Shown one piece after another: positions 36,138-48,534 of a stretch of DNA of 64,000 bases; position 1 is the stretch's first letter; the number at the start of each line of letters is the position of its first letter. The stretch is from Clitoria ternatea (taxonomy: Eukaryota > Streptophyta > Magnoliopsida > Fabales > Fabaceae). The translations under genes were made by a program, and so were the position numbers. The notes beneath the pieces were generated by a model. It was not told the origin of the DNA. It made no database searches and saw only the letters and a program-made list of their open reading frames with translations. Location: assembly GCA_037962975.1 (NCBI GenBank), contig CM075674.1:85266501-85330500 (forward strand). The letters are read 5' to 3'.

Positions 36138-37973
36138 ATACACATATTAGAGTTTGATATGTTGTATGTGTGTGTTATTGAAAATTAATTGGTTGATGTC
36201 GATATTAATATTATATGAATTTGATTCATGAAGTGCCAGTAAATATATTGCTTGGTATGTGTTTTTGGCAATGGCCATGATGATGTTAATGATATTAAGG
36301 AAATTGGAACTTGTGTTATATAATAATATTTCTAAAGTGAAGCTTAATGCTTTATAGTGTTGATTATTAATTGATAATATTTCTATTAGAATGATATTGG
36401 CTACACATCATGGTGGCGTTGTATGTATGTTGAAGCCTGATAGGCTGGTTATGTGTTGTTGACGATTCTTTATTAATATGTTTAATTAATGGTGTGAATG
36501 TCATTGACTGTATGGTTGATATGTATTGTTGGAAACGACCCATGCGGTATTACGAATATGTTGAATGATTATGTCAGTTATGATATTACGTTGACTCGTG
36601 ACATCATATGCATTTGGTTACTATAGCGCTTTGATTCACTCAGCACTCAAATTTACTGTATGGGTTCATCGATTATAGCACTCAGATTTGTTGCATGGTT
36701 CCCAAGGTACCACTATTTATAACTCTCAAATTTGTTATGTGGTTACTAGGATATCCACTAATTTGTAGCACTCAAATTTGTTGTATGGATTATCCATTTT
36801 GGTAATCATCTTTGTCGTTAATGAAGTCAAATTCACATTGCATGCTTTTATGTAGAGGTATTGGAAGAATTGGAGGTATTTGGTGATGTTTGATATTAAA
36901 TTGATGATTGATATGTTTTGGTGATGTTTGGAATTAAATTGATAACTAATATGTATCTGGTGACAAATGGAGTTGAATTGATGATTGATATGGTTTTGGA
37001 GATGTTTGGAATTGAGTTGATAACTGATATGTATCTAGTGATATTGGAAATTGCATCGATGATTGAGATATGATTTGTTGGTTTATATGTCATTGTGTTG
37101 TGGTAGTAATATGTTAAATTACTTGACCTAATGGGTACTTTATCTATAAAATTACTATTTACTACTTTGGGTGGTATTCACCCCTCAACTTTCATTTTAG
37201 TGAGTTTTCAGGGTGGTGTCGCTTGGTAAGCTCGGAGGTAGGAGCAATGCAATGCCAAAGATGGATTTTTGTATTTATCTATATTATAAAGGTGCATGTT
37301 GGTTTGATTGATATATGAAGTCGGTATGGCCCTTTGATTGGCCTAAATTGACAATTATATGTTTTGATGCCAAATGATAATTTTAAACTTTGGTGTGAAG
37401 TTTTATTATGTATATACATATATATTGATATGTGAGGTTTACGGTGTAGCCCTTCGGTTGGCCTAAGATGGCAAGCATACACACACACAAACGAGGTTGA
37501 TGTCATCTCTTAATAAGTGTGATGATTCATGAAATATATTTATCTGACTATCAGTGGATAGGTATCTAACACCTCACTAAAGGTTTAGTTTAAGTCTTGC
37601 CATGATAATGTGTTGAGGATTAAATTCTCCATATGTCTAGGGATTGTTTAAACTTATATAATTATGAATTAAGGTATGCTTATGTTATGTAAGTGATGCC
37701 TTGAGATCGATATTCCTTAGTTTTCGACTCATATCTTCATATATAGGAAGAAGAAGGATATCCTGTCTTTTGTTAGGGACCTATAGCTCGGGTAGGTCCA
37801 TTCTTAAGCTTGTTAGGGCTTGTAGTTATGTCTTCCGCTATGTGTATTGTTAAGTCGTGTGCGCTTAAGTTCTTAGAGTTAGTCTACCGGGGTTGTTTTG
37901 TTCAACGCGAATTTTTTTCTAATTTTTAGTAAACGTTGAAAATTAATTATGGGAATTTAGGCAAGATATTGCA
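34670..37973 (+). mobile_element. LTR of an older Tekay-like element
   Basis: Right end fixed by GATATTGCA at 37973 followed by a Met-tRNA primer site. The left border is approximate, placed where similarity to the Tat antisense ORF ends; no clean TG start was found. The LTR holds an internal duplication (about 35880-36085 and 36200-36400, offset about 321 bp), short repeats of AGCACTCAAATTTGTTG (36640-36800) and a TTGATGATTGATATG repeat (36890-37080). Its ORFs are not supported as genes. Confidence 0.7.
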
Positions 37974-37976
37974 AGG

Positions 37977-37988
37977 TGGTATCAGAGC
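37977..37988 (+). other. Primer binding site of the older Tekay-like relic
   Basis: TGGTATCAGAGC three bases after the LTR end; initiator-Met tRNA type, + orientation. Confidence 0.9.
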
Positions 37989-38264
37989 AATTTCACTCTA
38001 CCAGGGCAAAAGGTACTAAGTTATTAAAGTAACAAATGATTTGGGTAGTATAAAGTTATATTATCCATGAATGTACAGTGTTATGTAAGTTATATGTGTT
38101 ATTATATGGTGTAGTTATGTGACCTTTTCAGGAACTTATGACATTGCATTCCACTTTACGAGCGTCATTGGTGCAGTTAACTTATTTAAAGGTTAATGGT
38201 ATGTTGTTTTCTTAAGTCCAATAGTGTATTAAACCTTGGATACTTATTTATGTATCTAGGTTGA

Positions 38265-39058
38265 ATGATGGCGAGCCGTAGGCAAAGTAATGATCCTATG
38301 ACTAATGCACTAGTCTGATTGGTTGTTGTACTTGATAGACAAGGTTGTAGTGCTAGCAATCTTGATCATTTCCTGAAACAGAGACCATCTACCTTTAAAG
38401 GGGGATATAACCCCGAAGGTGCATACTTGTGAATTAAGGAGATGGAACGTGTGTTTTGATCTTTTGAGTGCATTGAGACACAAAAAGTGAAGTATGCCAC
38501 CTATCAGTTAGTTGAGGAAATCGAGACCTGGTGGTTCCAAGCCAGGCAACATATAATAAGCGTTAGGAGGCAATTAACTTGGATAAACTTTAAGAAGTAT
38601 TTTCTGGAAGAATTCTTTGAAACGAATGTTAAAAGCAGAAAGAAGCTTGACTTTATGGAGTTAAGGTAGGGTACCATGTCCATTAGTGACTATACTATTA
38701 AATTTAATGTGTTGAGCCTGTTTTACCCTTTATTTCAAAATTAGGGCACTGAATCTTCGATGTGCGTGAAGTATGGGAGAGGGCTTTAGTTCGAATTAAA
38801 GGAAGCTATATGGTATCAAGAGTGAAATTTCCCCGCTTTGGTGAACAAGTGTAGAATCCTGGAAAACGATTAAATGGCTCGAATGGATAAAAGGAAAACT
38901 GATAGGCGCTTGAAGCCTCGATCTGGAAAATTTAAGAGGTAGACTCAACAAGGTCCAAACCATTATCGTGGAAGATCATCTTCATCTGGTGGTCATAGTG
39001 GTGGCCAATTACAAGGGAAATGTTTTCACTACGGTGGTGATCATATGGCTAATTTTTA
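38265..39058 (+). pseudogene. gag of the older Tekay-like relic
   Basis: A single frame from ATG 38265 to 39058 without any frameshift, but with about ten in-frame stops. Recognisable gag words: RPSTFKGGYNPEGAY (near 38390), an ETWWFQAR stretch (38526), a KEAIWYQE stretch (near 38800) and the start of a zinc knuckle (KCFHYGGDHMANF, about 39018-39055) with one Cys changed to Tyr. The longest open piece is 38487-38669. Everything after the knuckle (protease, RT, integrase) is absent. Confidence 0.82.
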
Positions 39059-40479
39059 GTAAAGCCTGAGAATTAATTCTAGGAAGTTACAATATAGTAG
39101 TTAAATAGGTGGTCTTTTGTATAGTAGGTCATGGATTTGGTTACTAAAAATATTCCATTCAGTAAGCCCATTAGAGGATAATTTTATTATAGCTAAACTA
39201 AAATAAACACAATTAGGCCTATTTGTTTAGAACAAGTAAGGAGTCTTATCATTAAAAGTACACATCGAGTTAGATTTAAGTTATAAATAAAGCATAAGAT
39301 ACTTAGCAAACAACGATTTTAACGAAACTCTTAGACATAAAAACAGGCAAAGGTTTTCAAAATACTACGCATTGTCATACTATTATCCAAAGGAAATTAT
39401 ACTAACTTAAAATAATATGATTTCCAGTAATTTGGTAATCTTTTAGGAAATTAGTCATTAAATTTAAGACACTCTCAAATTATACAAAGACTACATTCTT
39501 TTCAATATTCCTCAATAGACTTAAAGGGTACAAAGCAACAAGCTTATGTACAACTCTCCTAATGCACTAGACAGACTTAAGGTGCAACTCACATTATCTT
39601 TATATATATTAATATAAAAGACAATAGTTGAATTTCATTGAATATAAAAACAAAAAATTATAATTGCTCCAATGTAGGGGTACAAATTAGATGAATAATA
39701 CTATGCGTGTAGGTTGCATGAAGTGACATTAGTGTCAAATAATTATCAAATTTGATTTTTAAAATTCAAAACTTTTAAGTGGTTTATCTTTGCTAAGGAC
39801 ATTAAAATCAGAAATATGAGGGAAGTGAAGAAAGTGAGGAAAGTGAGAGTGAAGGTGAGAAATAGTAGGTAGAACAAAAAAAAAGCATGGGTCACGAGAA
39901 GAAAGGAAGATGTTAATGAGAAACTAGGAAAGAAATAGGTTGTGTTCATCAATAAACTTAGGAATGTATTTTTTGGAAATAGGGTTTGTGGTCTAAATTC
40001 CATTTACTGTTCATTTTATTGTATTTTTCACATGTATATAATGGTTGAAGTATAGAATATTTGTTGTGTTGTTGTATAACTTATTGCTTATGATTAGTTC
40101 ATTCTCTTGGCAATCTATATATTTTTCTAAATACATTATGTTGTTGATAATAAATTAGATGAAAGCATTAGAACATAATAAAACAAACTCAAATAATGGA
40201 AACTTTAAACAAATAAATAAAGATAGTTGAGGATGGTTAGATTGTTAGGTAGTGAAAGCAATATCGTGTATGTAATATTGGTGTTGAGTAAAAAAGAACT
40301 AGGAATGAATTCATCCTGTTGTTGATACTCTTATAAGAGGAATCACAATGTGCTCTACTTTTGAAGAGCTGGTGAGGTTTTACCTAGTGAAAAAAATGGC
40401 TTTTGCTAGCTTGAATGCTACCTATTATTGATATTTTTATTAGAACATACAAAAATTTTAAACTAAAGATAATTTTATT
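39059..40479. other. AT-rich DNA, no gene supported
   Basis: The first 50 bp resemble the last bases of the LTR at 37917-37970, suggesting the tail of a lost 3' LTR. The rest is AT-rich with no recognisable coding frame; the ORF at 39746-40003 (-) is a low-complexity Leu/Phe/Thr run. Confidence 0.5.
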
Positions 40480-41600
40480 TCTAACATAGATTGGTGGGTT
40501 TTGAGTATGTTGATTAGTTACTAAGTATTAAGTATTAATTGGTGGTGGTAAAGCTTTTTTGATAAAGAAGTTCAATGATTTGTATTCTAGTTAATTAGAA
40601 AGGAGTAGATTCATGTTCACTGTAATCCAATGTAGTTTTATTTATCCAAGATAGATTGTTGGGTTTTAAGTCTATTGATTAGCCACTAAGTATTAAGTTT
40701 GTTAATTAGATCTAAGTATGTAGTTAAATGGGTTACTATGTTTTGAGTTTTTAAATAGATGAATTCAATGATTTGTATTCCTATCAATTAGAATGAAGTA
40801 GGTTCATGTTTACCATAATTCAATGCAGTTTTATTTATCCAAAATAAATTGTTGGGTTTTGAGTCTGTTTATTAGTCACCAAGTATTAAGTTTGTTAATT
40901 AGGTCTAAGTATGCAACTAAATGGCTTGCTATGTTTTAAGTTTGTTAGTTAGTTACTAAGTATTAAGTTTATTAATTAGATGGAGTATAGAGCTGAATAA
41001 CTTGATGAGTTTTGAGTATATTGATTAGTTACTAAGTCTAAGTATATGTTACTTAGTTGATCGATAGGAGTAAAGTGTTTTAATAGAGGAGTTCAATGAT
41101 TTGTATTCCTATTAATTATAATGGAGTAGGTTCATATTTACCATAATCTAATGTAGTTTTATTTACCCAAAATAAAATGTTGGGGTTTAAGTTTGTTGAT
41201 TAGTTACTAAATATTAAGTCTCTTAATTAGATACTAAGTATCCAGTTGAATGGCTTGCTAGGTTTTGAGCTTGTTGACTAGTTACTAAGTATTAAGTTTT
41301 TAAATTAAACACTAAGTATGTATTGAATGGCTTGGTAGGTTTTAAGTATGCCGGTTAGTTACTAAGTATTAAGTATTTTAACTAGTTGATTAGTAGGGGT
41401 AGAGTTTTTTTTATAGGGAAGTTCAATGATTTGTATTCCTATTAATTAGAATGAAGTGTGTTTATGTTTATCATAATTCAATGCAGCTGAATGGCTTGTT
41501 GTTTTTTTAGTATGTTGATTAGTTGCTAAGTATTAAGTTTGTTAATTAGATACTAAGTATGTAGCTGAATCGCTTGGTGAGTTTTGAGCATAGTTAAGCC
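40480..41600. repeat. Complex minisatellite array
   Basis: Imperfect units built from GTTGGGTTTTGAGT, TGATTAGTTACTAAGTATTAAGT and GTATGTAGCTGAATGGCTTG, about 80-100 bp each. A second word, CAATGATTTGTATTC, recurs at 40573, 40766, 41094 and 41424. There appears to be a higher-order period near 330 bp in the right half. Confidence 0.8.
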
Positions 41601-43149
41601 TCTTAAAAATAATAAATAATTTAAATAGATACAAAAATATGTACATTATGTAAAGTTAATTCTATCAAAACATAAACAAAATTTAAATAAAGAATTATCT
41701 AAAATAATTACAAGGATATGTACATTAGGCATGACACTTTACCTATCTTTACCAATACATATACTCCCTCTTTTGTTATTAACAAGAAGGACAGGCATCA
41801 TTGAGCAAGCTCAGGCCTAAACCTTGAAACTTCACTTTGAAGCCAAAAAACCTAAGAAACAAGGTCAATGATATATAGCCAAAATGGAAAGCCTTCAGGG
41901 ATGAAGTATTCGATAGAAGAGTTAGGTATAAGCTAAAGAGGAAAGTCTAAAAGTTCACCTGGGTGATGTTGTGATAAAAGATATGTGAGAATGATATATT
42001 TTGCAACTGCATCAGGTGAAAGGTCTTGAATTGATGGAATGTGAGATCTTAGAAGACCAAAAACAACTCCCTCTATGGCACAGACTCAGAAGGAAGGATG
42101 AGAGCTTCTTCCATCAGGTCATAGATTTCCTAAGACACAAAGGCTACATGTTTGACTATTTAGAAGTCCTTGGCCCTATGCTTCTTGAAGGATAAATGAA
42201 CAAAGTTGGCCAAATCCTTCTCAAAATAATATGCCAATTTATTTTGTCAGACTCATCACCCTTGACTTGAATCTAATGTCTAATGTTTTTATTCTAAACC
42301 TTAAGAGATATATCAAGTATTTCTCTATACTCATTAGGAATATAATAACAACTATTAGTCATATCAATTCTAGCTAAGTAGTCCTGATAGAGCAGTCGTC
42401 CTTCATCTTCACTAGGATTTTCAATAGTGCAGACTTTTTGTATTCACAATTAACAAATAGGGTATAAGGTCAAACCTATGCCTATGCATATGAGATTCTT
42501 TATCATCTTCCCTTTATTAGTGGAAAAGATTTGGAGACAAGGTGAAAGTCTGTCAACGACAATAAGAATCCTCTTATATGGATTGACTTAGTAGAGTAAC
42601 TAATGTCTATCTTAGTGTATCTAAACATGTTTCCCTACTCCATATCATGATGAATAACAACTTACTCATTCTTCAAAGCAATACAGGCCTCATAATGTTC
42701 AAATGAATTGAGATAAACAAGTTCTCAAAACTACCAATGCATCTATGAGAAGTATAAACTAAGGGGCTTCAAAGATTTTGACTTTTCCTTCTGGCTTGGG
42801 TAAAACATTTAGTGATAGTCTCGGAGTATATGGGACCAAATATCTAGACCCACAAGAGATAGTTCTGGGAGCTTAAAAGAAGGCACATTATCAAAACCCA
42901 AGACAACACTTAAGTGATCTTTTAACTTGTCTCTTTTAAATTTTTTAATAGAAAAAGGTTAAAATTTTTGTTTTCTCTTCTTGAAGACTTTAGTCTATTT
43001 TGGAGCAAACATAATCTTTGTGTCAACAAACATAGTAACTTTTGGAGGGGCTTGGGCCTACACAGCCTCAGTGGTAAGTTTACGATATATTAGAGCTTCT
43101 AAATTGAGACCAGGGATAAGGATAAAGGTTTGTCATTGGGTCAGGGGTA
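41601..43149. other. Unidentified decayed sequence left of a solo LTR
   Basis: Moderately GC-richer than its neighbours, with a 64-codon ORF at 42001-42195 and broken open pieces on both strands. It is probably an old retroelement, and it continues at 44466 across the solo LTR. I recognise no domain. Confidence 0.4.
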
Positions 43150-43154
43150 TATAT

Positions 43155-44460
43155 TGTTAAGGAATCCTTAGTACATGAGCAACGGAAATACAAGGATTCC
43201 CATAGGATTTGTAAAGCGTCGTGTTTTAAAGCATAAGACAAACAAAAATAAAATAAAATTTGTGTTTCAGGATTACCTCTTATAAAAAAAACTAAAGCAA
43301 TTTTAGCCTCGCCCTTTAGGAGTCTACACGAGCACTCCCACCAGAATCGCTACACCTGCCAACTGCTAGTGTGACGGTGTGTAGCTCTTGCAACTTTTGC
43401 GTAATTGTATCTCTTTTGGGTGAACGGTCTATGAGCATCTTATGCTTTATTTATAGACTTAGGTTTGTCCTAATTTATTCTCTCTAAAGAGTGGGCTCCT
43501 TACTCATTCTTAATGAGTTAGGCCCAATAGCTTTATTTTAGTCCAACTAAAATAAAACAAAACATTTTTTGATGGGCTTACTCTATGTGTGTAACCCTAT
43601 AGGTAAAATACTAAGTCATATTAATAATAAATTATTTTATTATTAATATAAAATAAGAGCGGCATCTAGTAATGCATCATTATGTCTGAATATTATTTAA
43701 TATCAACATAACCTATAAGTGATAATTATTTTATATGTTTGTTCCTTTTGTCACGATATCCTAATTGGGCCCAAGGCATGGTTGCGTCATCCTTGTACGA
43801 CCTAATTTATTTTACTTGATACCGGAGTAGACTTGATCCGAATAAATATCTAATATTTATTCTTTCTAGCATGGCCATGCATTTCCTTAGCCCCACTCCA
43901 TCAAGTGACCTACAGATATCACTCCTGTCATATATGAGAGACAAATCTCATCTACATCACTCACATCCCTCTTTATAATTTGTTTATTGCCTAATCACAA
44001 TCTTTATAGTCCTCTTATTACAGAAGACGTTTGATTGTATTAAAACCACAAACTCCTCATGTAGGAATCATAGTGATTTCAGGTCGAAGGACTACATATA
44101 CCATTATCATATTAAGAATCGTTTATGACATTCATGTAATGATCCATGCAACGTTCTCATGGTGGATCTGTCCAGTACATCATTACTCTTAATGTGTACC
44201 CGTGTGAAGACTTGATATCATTTATATCTATGATCTGTGAGATCAGGTCATCAGTACACTCACACATTAGTCTCAATGTATTTACATGTCCCCACGTAAA
44301 TACTTGACTAGGGACATTTTAGGAATAACTTTTATATGACCTATTACTTCAAGGATAGATATGTTTTAAAACAATTTTAAACTGAAATACTTATTTTATT
44401 GATAAGCAGATAAATAATACAAATGAAAAAGCATAAAAGCTCATAGTGCACACACCAACA
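43155..44460 (-). mobile_element. Solo LTR (1306 bp), probably Ty1/copia, target duplication TATAT
   Basis: Begins TGTTAAGGAATCC and ends CACACCAACA, so TG...CA borders, with perfect TATAT at 43150-43154 and 44461-44465. On the - strand it starts TGTTGGTGTGTGC and has a TATA-like CTATAAATAAAG about 300 bp before its end (near 43450), a sensible U3-R-U5 layout; hence the - call. No internal region is present. The copia assignment rests on size and end sequence only. Confidence 0.78.
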
Positions 44461-44465
44461 TATAT

Positions 44466-47400
44466 GAGTGGGAAGGTGATGGAATGTAGGGTTATTAGGT
44501 TGAAAGGTTGGAGTTTTGATTTAGTGGATTGTGTTTCAGGGTCTGAAGCTTGTGTTTGGGATTTAAGAAATAAAGGTGGAGATGATTGTTGTTGCTTTTT
44601 TTTATCCTTTCTTTTGAGATGTTATTTGTAAAAATCTTGCCAAACTATAGTAGAAGTTATGCTTACATTTTGCCTAGGATACTTCTTTTTGAAATGCTTC
44701 TTGACTTTTTGACTTTCAAAAATTGGAGAATCAGGGTTTTTTTTGGCAATTTCCAAGGGAAAGTCAGGAGATGAAGAAGTCTTCTCATTATCAGACTTTT
44801 GTTATACCTTTTTCCATTAACCATAGAGATTATACCATTTGATTAAGGTCCAATCCAAAATAGCATATTTTATGTTATACATAAGTAATTTTCTAAAGGC
44901 GTTGGCTCTTTCTCTTTCTTATAGGCTCCTTCCACAAATGAACATTAAACTTTTCTAAAATAGACTCACGATTCTAAAACTTGTTATGCAACCATTTATA
45001 CTAACTTTGATTAAAGTTTGTCACCAACTCTATTTAAACATAACTAGCCTCAACAGTCTGTGAATCATATTTAGAACATGATATTCAAAGTAATCTTTTT
45101 ATGCAACTCAACAACAACCCCTAGCTCTTTAATATGCCTTTTATCATTAGAACTAGGGGAGTTAATAATTAATAGTTCATCAATAGACTTACCAGTAGCC
45201 TTAGCTAACTTTCTATTAACCACAAGTTTTAACCTCTAAACTGGAAAAGATGCAATATCTTCCACTCCAGCAACCTTAGGAGGTTGCTCCACTTTAACAT
45301 TCTTTGAAGGAAGCTCCACCTCAACTAACTGAGGGTTTCTTAGTAGTAAAGACCTGTAAGGTCATTTTTACTTCATCGGACCTACCCTCATCATTATATT
45401 TTTCTTTATTTTCTATATGCATATTTCTTGGCTTCCTTAGTGCAAGCAATAAAAACAAAAACTACTTAAGTAATCACACGTTCATTAACAAAGCCAGCAA
45501 CATCAACATTGGGATTGCTTGCACCAGGAATAAGAATTGGAGTGAAATTAGGAATCCTGGTCTGTAGATTCTCCATTACCTGAGTGTTTATTATAGACAC
45601 ATGGACTTAAACACTATTAAAGAACCACAACATAGGGTATCTTTTTTAGCTTCCTATGTAGACACATTCTCATATAGGTCAAGATGATATTTGGCAGTCT
45701 TATATTTTGCTTGGTCATCATTTGTAAAGACAAAATCTATCCAGCTTAACCACTATATCACTCGAACTCTTTCTTAGCATATATATACTTCTAATTTGAA
45801 GATGTAGAAACTTGGGCTCTGGAACTAGGTTCTTGGAAAATATAGGATTCGAGGTTTTCCATACCATACAAAGTTAAATTCACAATCTTTGATGTAGTGA
45901 GAACCTGTTCAACGTCATCTCTATAAGTGATTCCTTTATTATGGCATCAACTTGTAGTGGCCAGAACCTCATCATTAATTAGAATATTCTTCCTCTTGGC
46001 CATTCCATAGATGATTGATGTATTCTTATTGATAATAACAGAGTTTCAAAACTCTATAACCAAGGTAGGAGAGTATAACTTTTTCTGCATGTAAAAAACT
46101 GTCCCTATGCCATTTAACTTAGGCATGATGTCTCTTCCATAAAGCTTATGCTCTAAAGTGATGAAGGATATAGAATAACATCATCTTTATCACAAAAGGC
46201 GCCTTTTTTTAGAAGAAAAAGAGCTTAGAAATATGAAATTTTTGTAAGAAGAATAGGGTTTTTTTGTAATAGAGACGATGAGAAAAGAGACACCATTTTT
46301 TAAGCTATCTCTTATCAATGAGAACTTATTTTTAGGAACCCAATTAATGATATGTGATAACAAACTGAATATAAAAAACCCCATTAGAAGTAAAAAAAAT
46401 TGGAAAAAGAATTTTAGATGTTGGTGATGGGTATGTTCAACTGTCATCCATGATGCACTATTAAACAATTTGTCATGCTCAGGTATTCAAATTAAGAATG
46501 CACTTGAGATTGTTCAAAAGCAATGTGTAGCTGATTTTTTAACATTGAGTTTTAGGGAAGACTTTAGTTATTAATAATAATTTTGGTTGATGTGAAAGGG
46601 TGTTATAATGAATGTCCATAATTTAGTAGTTTAGGAGTTGGTTTGAAACTTAGAGGTTAACTTACTATAGGACCCTTGACATCATGCAAGATTATTATCA
46701 ATAACTGAATATTCCTTGAAGCTTCATCTTTAGAAATCTTTAGGCACACTAATTTTGAATATTCTCAAGAGCATTATTAATTTTGAATATTCTTTAATCC
46801 CTCTTAAGAAATGTTGATCAAGCAAAAAGTTTATGTAATAAAATAAGGTCATGCATTAGATCAATAGGTTGAGGGATAACATACTTAACAAACTTATGCA
46901 ACACATTTCTTAATTATATATGAACTTAGAGTAACTTATATCTATATTAGACCAACATCTATTTATTTAGCCATGATTAGATCTATTTAGCAATATCAAG
47001 GGCTCAATCAAAAAATGGATTGAAGATCCTTTACTAACAAATAAGGTAGATGTTTAATTACAACAAACAATGTCGTCTACACGGAAGTCTTTCTAACCTT
47101 ATAGTAAGTTATATTATAATGGAGTTTTGACATATGTATCTTTCCTTAATATTAACAAAAATATAATTTTATATTCATTTCTAATCTCTTGCACTTTGTA
47201 TGCAGAATTATGTAGGTAAATTTCCAATGATATGCTATTTAGAATTTAATATAACTATATTATGTATCAGATTAATAGGTTTAGAGAAAACATACTCAAT
47301 TAACAATAATTTGTTCTCAAGTGCTAAGTTTGTTATGCTGAATCAAGTGCTAAGTGTGCTGATCTAATATAAGTTTGTTACGCATTTCTTAGTTTCATTT

Positions 47401-47640
47401 AACTTAAATTATCGAGGTTAACTTCATTGCATATTTCTTAGTCAGGGTTCTTAAATAGTTTATCATGCTTTAGTATTCCAAATCACAAAATTAAGGTAAA
47501 TTTGGGACACTGACTATACTATTGAGAAATCTTGATCAAGCAAAAGGTTCATGTAGTTCCTTATGTATAATGACCATTAATTTATATGAAGCAACTTCTT
47601 ACTCAAGAAGAGAAACATACATCACTTGTACAACATCCAA
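44466..47640. other. Decayed, unidentified DNA with no supported gene
   Basis: Continues the sequence interrupted by the solo LTR. Longer ORFs (45304-45567 +, 46190-46468 -) have no recognisable domain. Since a Tat-type antisense ORF follows at 47644, part of this may be the lost pol side of Tat copy 2, but no RT or integrase words are readable. Confidence 0.4.
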
Positions 47641-48534
47641 GGCCTAATTGTGTACACAAACTCGAGAGGCATACTGGTCATTCTCTAGGTTGAGTTTCTT
47701 GTTTAGATCCTTGTAGAGCCCGAGTTCATAAGAAACTAGTTCTTTCTCCTTCAAAAGATCTTCTTGCCTAAGCACGATGTCGTGGACTTCACTATCATAC
47801 CCAGGTTTAGCCAAGCATTTGAAGAACAACGTCGACAACTTGGTGAAGGCCCTTGGAACCAAGGCCATGCCTTAAGAGGAAAGTCAGTTTATCATCAGCG
47901 TTAGACTTCACATGCCTCATAAGATCCCAGAGTTCTATTAAGGCACGATCCTCATCTAACTCCAGTATTGAGTCTAGAGTTGGTTCAAAAACATGATCAT
48001 CAGTAGGACGAGTCCTGAAAATCCCCACCCATTCTCTAGTCTTTCTTTTATTTCTTCCATCTTTATTGATTTTACTTTTTCTTTTCTTCTTCTTTTTGAT
48101 CGATTTTTCATTTTGTTGATGGTTAGCTTCACGATCTTTAGGAGACGTTAACCTCCATTTCATCTTGATTCAACTCAGTATCTAAACCACCATGTAGTTC
48201 TTCTTCAGCCATCACTTGGGCAAGAATGTTAATTCCTTCATCCATTGAACCTCCAAAAAAGAAAAAACAATACAAGATTAAACAAAAGTCAACAAATACC
48301 AAATCGACGACATGAGAATGGACGAACTCAGATAGGTTATAAGAGAGGCTTCATTACTATCGAGGATCCTTCTACATTTAAAGCAGCTCTTTTTCTTTTT
48401 TGGTTTATCACATCTTGAGACCAACTTCAACGCCTCCAAGAAAATGTAAGACTCATAAATTCATGAGTTCTTCTCCAATTTATAAGCATTAAACTTCAAC
48501 CCAAAATTTTCTAGGGTCCAAAAGAGACACTCTC

